The position numbers and the translations under genes are program-made. A DNA stretch of 55,015 nt from contig CASHSZ010000134.1 in NCBI GenBank assembly GCA_949358305.1, positions 1-55,015 on the forward strand, written 5' to 3'. This stretch comes from Strigamia acuminata. Taxonomy: Eukaryota > Arthropoda > Chilopoda > Geophilomorpha > Linotaeniidae. Shown in pieces: positions 22,632 to 32,000 of this stretch. Position 1 is the first letter of the stretch. Every line of letters starts with the position of its first letter. The notes under the pieces were generated by a model that worked only from the letters and a program-made list of their open reading frames with translations, was not told the DNA's origin and searched no databases.

Positions 22632-22797
22632 TCAACGATAAAAACGGCCATTTTTGATTAAAAAAACGACTAAAAATGGCCATTTTACTATAAAAACGGT
22701 GAAAAAAAAACATTTTTACTCTGAAAAATGGCTAAAAATGGCCATTTTGACGAAAAACGGCCATTTTTACTACGGAAAATGCTAAAATTGGCCACTT
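22632..22797. repeat. AAAATGGCCATTTT palindrome cluster, copy 3
   Basis: Same words as the other clusters, with ACGGCCATTTTTGATTAAAA at its start, leading directly into the next foldback repeat. Confidence 0.75.
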
Positions 22798-23041
22798 GAG
22801 TGAGTGACAACGCCAAAAAACGCCTGCGAACGCCTGCGAACACATAAAAACACTCCAAAACGCCAGATGACAATGCAACTTGAGGCAAAAAACATGAGAA
22901 CACAATTTTAAACGTCACAAAAGTTGAAATAAAGATGAAAAATTAATGTTTTGCCTCGAGTTGCGCGATTTTCAGGCGTTTTTGAGCGTTTTTTAGCATT
23001 TTTTGGCGTTCTCAGGCGTGCTCGTGTGTACACGTCACTGC
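22798..23041. repeat. Foldback repeat of the GTGACAACGCC family, copy 4
   Basis: Complete copy with both halves (CAACGCCAAAAAACGCCTG and TTTTGCCTCGAGTTGCGCGA). It ends at a GTACACGTCACTGCC edge shared with copy 3. Confidence 0.75.
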
Positions 23042-23345
23042 CGAAGAAAAAAACAAACTTATTTCTTTTAGTTAAAATGTATTTCAAGCTTTAACAGGGG
23101 TTTAAACAGAAAATGACATCATTTTTAGTTTAAAATTGAAGTAAAACACAAAATATTTTAGTTTTTGAATGCAACTGATCCACGTTATGTCAAATGTTTC
23201 CATTACTTCTTGAAAGCCAAAAAATTTGAAAATTTAGCTAATTTCAGCATGTATTTGTAGCTAGTTTTGATTTGAATACACACTGTAATGTTTTGCCTCG
23301 AGTTGCGCGATTTTCAGGCGTTTTGGGACGTTTTGGAGCAAAAAA

Positions 23346-24011
23346 AACAAACTTAATTCTTCAAGAGTTAAAAAGGAAGTAATCCTAATCAGGAAAAGCC
23401 CACAAAAAACAATGCAAGATCACGCGGTACGACGCACGGACTCCCAGCGCACGGAATGCACGGACTTTCTGTGGACTTCCCGTGCACGGAAGACCGGCGC
23501 GGACATTTCCATTGGAGACCAGCGCAGAATTACCTACAGGCAATTCCGAATCAAAGGCTTCTTTATGGTTTATACATTACTTTGCAGTAGGTATGCCTGG
23601 CCTTGATTTGAAAGTGCAGTAAATTCTGCTGAATGCAGTGTTTTAAACTCGCAGCAATTGCGATGGTGCCAACTATTGGAAAATAAATTTAAAATGTAAA
23701 ACCAAAGAATTTGTAAAAAAAATTTGTTTTAATCAATTGCAATAATGATATTCTACTTAATTGTTGGATTATGAAACGTGAAACCAATCCCATGATTAGG
23801 AAATATAAATTTTATTAAATTCATCGTGTATCTCACATCTCACATTCACTGCCATTTACTTAGTGTCATCCAAAAATCAGGTTTTATCAAATCCTGAGGT
23901 TATTCTAGTACGTCTTAACTGCCCGGCAGGTCGCGCAACCTGTGGAGCAACAATTGATGTAAATAGTGCAAGCAGCACGCACGGGAAAGTGCGCACTGAT
24001 GGGTCCATGCC
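23346..24011. other. Mostly non-repetitive stretch, no gene recognised
   Basis: 23415-23540 is locally GC-rich with clustered GCACGGA words; the rest is AT-rich. Open frames of 64 codons (23412-23606) and 71 codons (23863-24078) have no recognisable domain. Confidence 0.4.
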
Positions 24012-24415
24012 AGTGCAAGTACATTGGGTAATGTATTATTGCGAGCGCGCGTGTTTTCACACGATTACAATGTGCTGATTAAACCAACAGCATTATAGAA
24101 GCATTATAGACTGATTATATTGTATAATTTTTATTTTAACAAAACCCTGAATTTCATTTCTAATCGGTTTTTTTTTTTATTGACGCGCACAGAAGCGTTG
24201 TAGCATGTTCACACAATGTGGAATTTGCAAATTTGAGAAAGCGGCTTTCCCAAGGTTGATAAAACGCGCGCGATCGTGCGGAATATACAAATAAGTGAAA
24301 TCCGCAAAATCAGCCATGAGACTGCGAACAGGGGGTCAAGGTATAGGCCGCCGTAATGTTAAAAATAGGGTCCCTTTCGCACTCCGAGAAATCCGCATGC
24401 GCGCCATAAGGTTAA
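24012..24415 (+). repeat. Inner left arm around FB3
   Basis: The inverse complement lies at 26976-27271. Both contain a sequence complementary to GTTGGTTTAATCAGCACATT, and GGGTCCCTTTCGCACTCCG or its complement. The left copy is longer because 24120-24300 (AT-rich, with ACGCGCACAGAAGCGTTGTA) diverges or is absent on the right. Confidence 0.8.
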
Positions 24416-24460
24416 GCACTCCAGAAGCGTGTGTCGCACGCGTCGGCGCGCCGCTAAAAA

Positions 24461-24722
24461 CATATCCTTTTCGCGGATTGGCTTCCGCGAAATCCGCATT
24501 TCGGGGGCGACTATTCTGGGGATTCCGGGTGGACCAAACTTTTCCGGAAAACATCCGGGGTGGTGTTGGGAGTGTCAATAGACTGTTTTGTGTCAAGGTT
24601 GTCAATTTTCATGTGAGTATTGGAAGGTTCATTTCTGCACATTCTCATGTATTTTTTTTCACAGGAGCGACAAGGAGCGATGAAGCGGGATCGAGCGAGA
24701 GTGGGTAAAATAAACTGGTTTA
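24461..24722 (+). other. Duplicated segment with a candidate 52-bp intron (copy 1)
   Basis: Repeated inverted at 54302-54562. It contains GTGAGT at 24613-24618 and TTTTTTTTCACAG ending at 24664, bounding 52 bp. In the second copy the same sites read GTAAGT and TTTTTTTCACAG with 51 bp between them. Upstream, one frame is open in both copies with mostly conservative differences (RGGVGSVNRLFCVKVVNFH here, RGGVGSVDRLFCVKVANFH there). The 137-codon open frame at 24295-24708 reads through the putative intron, so its C-terminal part is doubtful. This could be an exon pair of a captured gene or of an unrecognised element. No function can be assigned. Confidence 0.4.
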
Positions 24723-24824
24723 CGTCTCCAATGCGCGTTCAAGATGGAATACGAACTCGGAATCGACTCCAACACGCGTTCGCGTGACATACGGACGCAT
24801 TCACGACCCAGATCAAAAAATGAT
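24723..24824. other. Short unique spacer left of FB3
   Basis: About 100 bp, CpG-rich (CGCGTTCGCGTGACATACGG). FB3 has no TATA-like edge here, unlike FB1 and FB2. Confidence 0.5.
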
Positions 24825-25519
24825 CTCGTATTCGACTCGTTTTCGAGTCGAATGCAAATTTTGCCCTTCTTCGACGCGAAATCGTATTCGACTCGTTTTC
24901 GAGTCGAATGCGAAATCGTATTCGACTCGTTTTCGAGTCGAATGCGAGTTTTGCCCTTCTTCAACGCGAAATCGTATTCGACTCGTTTTCGAGTCGAATG
25001 CGAATTTTGCCCTTTCTCAACGCGAAATCGTATTCGACTCGTTTTCGAGTCGAATGCGAGTTTTGCCCTTCTTCAACGCGAAATCGTATTCGACTCGTTT
25101 TCGAGTCGAATGCGAATTTTGCCCTTCTTCGACGCGAAATCGTATTCGACTCGTTTTCGAGTCGAATGCGAAATCGTATTCGACTCGTTTTCGAGTCGAA
25201 TGCGAGTTTTGCCCTTCTTCAACGCGAAATCGTATTCGACTCGTTTTCGAGTCGAATGCGAATTTTGCCCTTTCTCAACGCGAAATCGTATTCGACTCGT
25301 TTTCGAGTCGAATGCGAGTTTTGCCCTCTTCAACGCGAAATCGTATTCGACTCGTTTTCGAGTCGAATGCGAATTTTGCCCTTCTTCAACGCGAAATCGT
25401 ATTCGACTCGTTTTCGAGTCGAATGCGAATTCGTATTCGACTCGTTTTCGAGTCGAATGCGAATTTTGCCCTTCTTCAACGCGAAATCGTATTCGATTCG
25501 CTTTCGAATCGTATACGAG
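24825..25519 (+). repeat. Left tandem arm of FB3 with a 258-bp higher-order repeat
   Basis: 56-bp hairpin units are mixed with shortened ~34-bp units that have lost the TTTTGCCCTTCTTCAACG linker. A block of 4 x 56 + 34 = 258 bp is repeated: GCCCTTCTTCGACG at 24863 and 25121, and GCCCTTTCTCAACG at 25009 and 25267. This shows duplication of whole blocks after the single units had diverged. Confidence 0.85.
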
Positions 25520-25790
25520 ATGGTCGATTTTTGTTTCCCGGACTTTGATTTGTATTCGAGTTGTTACGAGTTCGTATTTTGATCGTATTCGTATTCGAAT
25601 CGAATTCGAATCGTATTCGAATCGAATACGAATCGAATTCGAGTCGTATTCGAGATGGTCGATGATTTCCACTCGCTCGTATACGCGTTGTATACGAGCT
25701 CGTATTTTGATCGTAATCGTAAACGAATCGTTTACAAGTCGTATACAAGTCGTATACGACGTGTATACACCTCGTATACGAACGAAGTTT

Positions 25791-25869
25791 GTGAAAACAC
25801 AATTTCCAAATAAGACGTATGTGACTACTATGTGTTTTCATGTCGTAGTAAGTATCCGGTGGATTTTCC
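25791..25869 (-). repeat. 79-bp conserved spacer of FB3 (inverted)
   Basis: The complement of the FB1 spacer at the same length, starting GTGAAAACACAATTTCCAAA. It shows that FB3 is in the opposite orientation to FB1 and FB2. Confidence 0.9.
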
Positions 25870-26097
25870 AAACTTCGTTCGTATACGAGGTGTATACACG
25901 TCGTATACAACTTGTATACGACTTGTAAACGATTCGTTTACGATTACGATCAAAATACGAGCTCGTATACAACGCGTATACGAGCGAGTGGAAATCATCG
26001 ACCATCTCGAATGCGACTCGAATACAATTCGAATACATCTCGAATACATCTCGAATACGAGTCGTACGAGTCAAAGTCCGGGAACGGGTCATCGACT

Positions 26098-26673
26098 ATC
26101 TCGTATTCGACTCGAAAACGAGTCGAATACGATTTCGCGTTGAAGAAGGGCAAAACTCGTATTTGACTCGAAAACGAGTCGAATACGATTTCGCGTTGAA
26201 GAAGGGCAAAACTCGTATTCGACTCGAAAACGAGTCGAATACGATTTCGCGTTGAAGAAGGGCAAAATTCGCATTCGACTCGAAAACGAGTCGAATACGA
26301 TTTCGCGTTGAAGAAGGGCAAAACTCGCATTCGACTCGAAAACGAGTCGAATACGATTTCGCGTTGAAGAAGGGCAAAACTCGTATTCGACTTGAAAACG
26401 AGTCGAATACGATTTCGCGTTGAAGAAGGGCAAAATTCGCATTCGACTCGAAAACGAGTCGAATACGATTTCGCGTTGAAGAAGGGCAAAACTCGCATTC
26501 GACTCGAAAACGAGTCGAATACGATTTCGCGTTGAAGAAGGGCAAAACTCGTATTCGACTCGAAAACGAGTCGAATACGATTTCGCGTTGAAGAAGGGCA
26601 AAACTCGCATTCGACTCGAAAACGAGTCGAATACGATTTCGCGTTGAAGAAGGGCAAAACTCGTATTCGATTC
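26098..26673 (-). repeat. Right tandem arm of FB3 with a 168-bp (3 x 56) order
   Basis: 56-bp units at 26156, 26212, 26268 and onward to 26660. Their variable word runs GTATT, aattcGCATT, GCATT, GTATT, aattcGCATT, GCATT, GTATT, so three units form a higher-order repeat. The last unit breaks off in CGATTCAGTGAAAC, where unrelated sequence begins. Confidence 0.85.
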
Positions 26674-26975
26674 AGTGAAACTAAATTTACATGTGCGCGT
26701 TGACGCGCGCGATTCGTGTGTTCTACGTGAGTAAATAGAGTGCGCGTCACATATGAATACGAAATGTCGACCATGCGTCGCCACGATGCCAGTGGACGAA
26801 TTCTGCGAATTCGTGCAAACGCAGAAAGTTAAAAATATTCAAATTTGACGCCCACGATGACACGTTCGTAGTAGACGCCTCCACAACTGCTTTTGAAAAG
26901 AATTTGATAAATGTTTGGAAATAATATTTAGGATTTTCTTTAATCATATCAGGAAACTGAAAACAGAAATAAAGT
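26674..26975. other. Spacer between FB3 and the inner right arm, nothing recognised
   Basis: CpG-rich near FB3 (GCGCGTTGACGCGCGCGATT) and AT-rich after 26820. It contains a small palindrome, GAATTCTGCGAATTC. No counterpart on the left side. Confidence 0.4.
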
Positions 26976-27271
26976 TTAACCTTATGGCGCGCATGCGGAT
27001 TTTGCGGAGTGCGAAAGGGACCCCATTTTTAACATTACGGCTGCCTATATGCTGATCCCCTGTTCGCAATTTTGCGGCGGATTTTGCGGATTTTGATCAA
27101 TCCGCAGAAATTGCACTTTACAAGTTTATTTTATGATTTTGTACCATTTTGTAACTTAAAAACACAAATGAACAATGTAATCACTCTATAATGCTGTTGG
27201 TTTAATCAGCACATTGTACTGCACAAAAACGCGCGCGCTCGCGATAGTACATCACCAAATGTACTTGCACT
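26976..27271 (-). repeat. Inner right arm around FB3
   Basis: Complementary to 24012-24415, with clear matches at TTAACCTTATGGCGCGCATG, AGTGCGAAAGGGACC and TTTAATCAGCACATTGTA. Confidence 0.8.
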
Positions 27272-29094
27272 CACTCAAGTGGCATTTTTAGCCATTTTTC
27301 GTAGTAAAAATGGCCGTTTTTCGTCAAAATGGTCATTTTCAGCCATTTTTCATAGTGAAAATGGCTTTCTTCGTCGTTTTTTCTATAAAAAATGGCTGTT
27401 TTTCATCAAAAATGGCCGTTTTCATCATTGAAACGTTATAAAAATGTAACTTTTCAATGGCGTTTTGACGGAACCGATAAATTTTGAAATTTCACACATT
27501 GAAACCCTAATACAGGTGAATTAGTGACGCCTAATTTGTTTTAACAAATAAAGCAAACTACATCTCGCAATTTTGCATCGTACCGCATCACCTCGCCTCA
27601 TTTCCGGTCTGGAAAATTAATGAAAATTAATAAACGCCCCGGCGTTTATTTGAGGCAATACGGCAATACGGCAATTGGAACCCGAAAATAACGTGGGGCT
27701 GTGTGAAAACCTGGATTTGAATTTCGTCAACGCGCGCGTTGACGCATGGGGAATGTGGGGGTCCCTTCCCAGTCAATTTCACCCCTAAAATATCCCGAAA
27801 TTGACGATACATGCATTTCCAGTTAGAAAAATTGAGCTTCATGTAAATTTTGATTGTTTAGCTTTTTTTTGAAATTTCACCAATTTTCCTTATCTCCAGC
27901 TTTCCTCGCTCATTTGACACCAAAATGACCTGCATTGAGGATTTTTCCCATAATCCTTTTCGCATGTATGGAGCGCAAACAGTCGCAATAAATGAATTCA
28001 GCGGAATTCGACCTTGAGTTTGCGACGCCATCTTGAATATGAGTAAAAGCACAGTATGGTGTCAATTATTCGAACTGATCGCGGAGCATGGGACAAAAAT
28101 TGAATAAAAACGAAGAAATATGATTAAAATTCAACAGAAATCTACACAAAATGATAAAAAATGTATAAACATTGATCAGAAATCGACAAAAATCGACTGA
28201 AACCTGACAATAATCAATTCAGAATGACAAATAACGATTACAATTGGCAAAAATTGATCAAAAATACAGAAAAATCGATTAAAAACCAGCAAAAAACGAA
28301 CAGAAATCGATAAAATCAATTAAAAATCAACAAATAGCCATTTTGTTTGTTTTTGAACAAATTAAGAACTTTGAAAACACACGACAATTTGAAAAAATAA
28401 AAACCGGGGTCAAATACGCGCAGCTACTCGTTTGAACGCCGGGGAGGTGTGGGTGATGTGCCTCGAATAAACGCCGGGGCGTTTATTTATTACCAAGGCG
28501 GGATGTGAGGCGCGAATGAAAGCCCAAGTTGGACATTGCCTCGAATAAACGCCGGGGCATTTATTTATTTCCAAGACGGGAAGTGAGGCGAGATGATGCG
28601 GTGCGACGTATTCAAGGGGGTATTCAAGGCAGTACGCCATGTTTTTCACTATTATTCAAGGCAGTATGCCATGTTTTCCACTATTATTCAAGGCCATGTT
28701 TTCCAGTATTTTATTTTTACCATTTTGTAAGTTTATTGCAATATGTATAAAGTTTATTGCTTTTTGTATGAAGAGTAGTATTCTTTGTGTAATGTGTCTT
28801 TATACACATCACACACAACGGTTTTTTCTGTTTTCTTCATGTTTATGTTTCGTGTATGCACGTGAAGCCCTGGCACATCTGTCGAACACCTGTACGCATT
28901 TGGACGCGCTCAAGGCGCTACATCGCGTGCTGAAACGCGCTGACGGCGCTACATCACGCATAGTAGCATATATATCACACACATTTCGCGCCCACGACAA
29001 AGTACGAACTCATGGCGATCACCAAAGAACATTTACTTTTCCACACACGTTTTATTTTCTCACAGTCCTGTACACATTTAACTTGCGCGCGCAC
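27272..29094 (-). repeat. Outer right arm of the central imperfect palindrome
   Basis: Inverse complement of most of 17393-20325, shorter because it lacks the MITE and the 705-bp stretch. It has right-only additions: two GCCTCGAATAAACGCC motifs (28460, 28535) and a 32-bp tandem repeat. It includes an inverted TGGCCA palindrome cluster (27276-27430). The edge at 29091-29094 passes directly into array B. No gene recognised; AATAAA words and a TGTGTGAT-type hairpin near 28790-28815 are present. Confidence 0.85.
28622..28711 (+). repeat. 32-bp tandem repeat, about 2.8 copies
   Basis: ATTCAAGGCAGTA starts at 28622 and 28654, with a shortened copy at 28686 lacking GCAGTAT. The left-arm counterpart (around 18175-18205) has a single copy (ACATGGCGTACTGCC), so expansion happened on the right only. 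Confidence 0.9.
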
Positions 29095-32000
29095 TTGCTA
29101 ATGCTACGGTCGACGGCGATTCGCATGCGCTATCCGCTGCATCAAACCCCAAATACCGATCAAAAATCGCAGAAAACACTAATCCCGACCCAAAAACCGC
29201 CAAAATTACCCTCAACACACGCCAACAACCTTCCACCACTTAAATTACACCGGAAAAAAACAATTTCAAACCGAAAAATCAACAAAAAAGGCCAAAAAAA
29301 TATTGCAAACAAAGAGAAAAGATCAATTATCGAGGCAAATCCCCACCACAAAACAACGCATCGCCGGTATACACTTAAGCGTACAGTGCACAACACTACT
29401 GTTTATTTTCAATGATCCAATAAATAAAATTTGAAACAAAGTTGAGTGGAATTGTACGTTTCTTGTATATTAAAGTTTTTATTTTGTTTGTTTACACTTA
29501 ATTTTTTTTTTCCATCATAGAATGGCGACTCGATACTTTTGTAGCTCGAATTCACTTCGTAAACGTGGTCGGTGTTCATCACGCGTCAATGCGCTCGTGC
29601 AATAGTATAGGCGCGCATACGATTTGATGCGCGCAAAACTTGCAAAACTTGCACGGAATTTGGGCAATTTTTGACAAATTTCAGCAGATTTTTGCCTGTA
29701 TTTGACAAATTTCAGAAGATTTTTGCCTATATTTGACAAATTTCAGAAGATTTCCTCAATCCTCAAACATTTGCTGAAATTTCTCATAAAATTTCAAAAA
29801 TTAATTGAAATTTGTCTGAAATTTGTCTGGAATTTGTCAAATATTGTCAAAAATCCGTGGAAATTTGTCAAATACTGGCAAAAATCCATGTAAATTTGTC
29901 AAAAATTGCCATAATTCGGTGCAAATTGTGTTAGATATTGGAAAAATTTATTTTAACGCTTCCAACGCGCCAGTAAATCGCGCGTGCACACGCATGGATT
30001 TTTCGTCATAGTTGGATGCGCGCAAACCTCACGTAACTTGCGCCAAAATTTGGCAATTTTTGACAAATTTCAGCAGATTTTTGCCAGTATTTGACAAATT
30101 TCCACTGATTTTTGACAATATTTGACCCAACAACTGCGCCACGTTCCAGGCGCCGGTTTAGGCATTTTAGACCCGTTTTAGACCGTTTTAGATGGCGAAA
30201 ACGTTCTCTCCATCATTTTCTACCCCTGGGTGAGGTTTTCAGCGTTCATGATTGATGAAAAAGCTGTTTTCTAACTAGCTGTCCCATTGCTAGTTTTGGC
30301 GTCAGGTTTTAGCAACCTTCCGATCCGACTCTGTCGTCTGCACGACCTCCAAGACCGTTTTAGGGTTAATTTGAGTCAAATAATTCATTCTGGGGGTTGT
30401 TTTGGGTTTTTTACAAGTGTGTTTTTGTAGTTTTTATTGGTTTCAAACATTGTCAATTCTTTATACAAGTGTAACTTTCATTTCTCTGTATTTTGAGAAC
30501 TTTGCATTGCAGCAAAGTTCATTTCTTGCCCCTTAATTATTGTGTAATTGTTGGTTTTCAAGCCCGTTTTTTAACAATAACTTTATTTGAAGTGCCTATT
30601 GTTTCAGGCACGTGCCTTTTATTGTTGAGCAATTTCTTGGGCAGTTGCGCTCCTGTTGCTAGCATTGCCGCGCGTTCTCCGCGCGCGTACTCGCGTTTCG
30701 CATCACACACATTCGGATTCGATGGCATATCGCGGCGGCACATTGTGTGGCATAGCGCGGCACGTTGCAATTGCTAATGCTACGGTCGACGGCGATTCGC
30801 ATGCGCTATCCGCTGCATCAAACCCCAAATACCGATAAAAAATCGCAGAAAACACTAATCCCGACCCAAAAACCGCCAAAATTACCCTCAACACACGCCA
30901 ACAACCTTCCACCACTTAAATTACACCGGAAAAAAACAATTTCAAACCGAAAAATCAACAAAAAAGGCCAAAAAAATATTGCAAACAAAGAGAAAAGATC
31001 AATTATCGAGGCAAATCCCCACCACAAAACAACGCATCGCCGGTATACACTTAAGCGTACAGTGCACAACACTACTGTTTATTTTCAATGATCCAATAAA
31101 TAAAATTTGAAACAAAGTTGAGTGGAATTGTACGTTTCTTGTATATTAAAGTTTTTATTTTGTTTGTTTACACTTAATTTTTTTTTTCCATCATAGAATG
31201 GCGACTCGATACTTTTGTAGCTCGAATTCACTTCGTAAACGTGGTCGGTGTTCATCACGCGTCAATGCGCTCGTGCAATAGTATAGGCGCGCATACGATT
31301 TGATGCGCGCAAAACTTGCAAAACTTGCACGGAATTTGGGCAATTTTTGACAAATTTCAGCAGATTTTTGCCTGTATTTGACAAAGTTCAGAAGATTTTT
31401 GCCTATATTTGACAAATTTCAGAAGATTTCCTCAATCCTCAAACATTTGCTGAAATTTCTCATAAAATTTCAAAAATTAATTGAAATTTGTCTGAAATTT
31501 GTCTGGAATTTGTCAAATATTGTCAAAAATCCGTGGAAATTTGTCAAATACTGGCAAAAATCCATGTAAATTTGTCAAAAATTGCCATAATTCGGTGCAA
31601 ATTGTGTTAGATATTGGAAAAATTTATTTTAACGCTTCCAACGCGCCAGTAAATCGCGCGTGCACACGCATGGATTTTTCGTCATAGTTGGATGCGCGCA
31701 AACCTCACGTAACTTGTGCCAAAATTTGGCAATTTTTGACAAATTTCAGCAGATTTTTGCCAGTATTTGACAAATTTCCACTGATTTTTGACAATATTTG
31801 ACCCAACAACTGCGCCACGTTCCAGGTGCCGGTTTAGGCATTTTAGACCCGTTTTAGACCGTTTTAGATGGCGAAAACGTTCTCTCCATCATTTTCTACC
31901 CCTGGGTGAGGTTTTCAGCGTTCATGATTGATGAAAAAGCTGTTTTCTAACTAGCTGTCCCATTGCTAGTTTTGGCGTCAGGTTTTAGCAACCTTCCGAT

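Larger units (their letters stand above)
20326..24011. repeat. 3.69-kb left-only segment of the central block
   Basis: Absent from the right arm, where the sequence complementary to 20325 abuts the one complementary to 24016 at about 27268-27275. Both edges carry AGTG (20322-20325 and 24012-24015), so only one copy is needed at the junction. It holds two composite foldback copies (21690-22050, 22632-23041), right-half fragments of the same repeat (20763-20858, 23294-23345), several AATAAACGCC palindromes, and two non-repetitive stretches. Whether it was lost on the right or gained on the left is not decided by the sequence. Confidence 0.75.
24825..26673 (-). mobile_element. Foldback element FB3
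   Basis: Same parts as FB1 in reverse order: tandem arm (24825-25519), inner R-type arm with TGTTTCCCGGACTTTGATT, inverted spacer (25791-25869), inner L-type arm with CAAAGTCCGGGAACGGGTCA, tandem arm (26098-26673). It sits between the inner arms of the central palindrome. Many repeat units carry CGAATGCG in place of CGAATACG, so this copy is diverged from FB1 and FB2. It lacks the 120-bp promoter-like edges of FB1 and FB2 and is probably truncated at both ends. No transposase and no definable target duplication. Confidence 0.7.

Noticed and set aside
24295-24708. 137-codon frame as an intact gene
   Set aside because: It crosses two different repeat segments (inner palindrome arm and the duplicated segment) and the probable intron, and the second copy does not preserve its N-terminal part.
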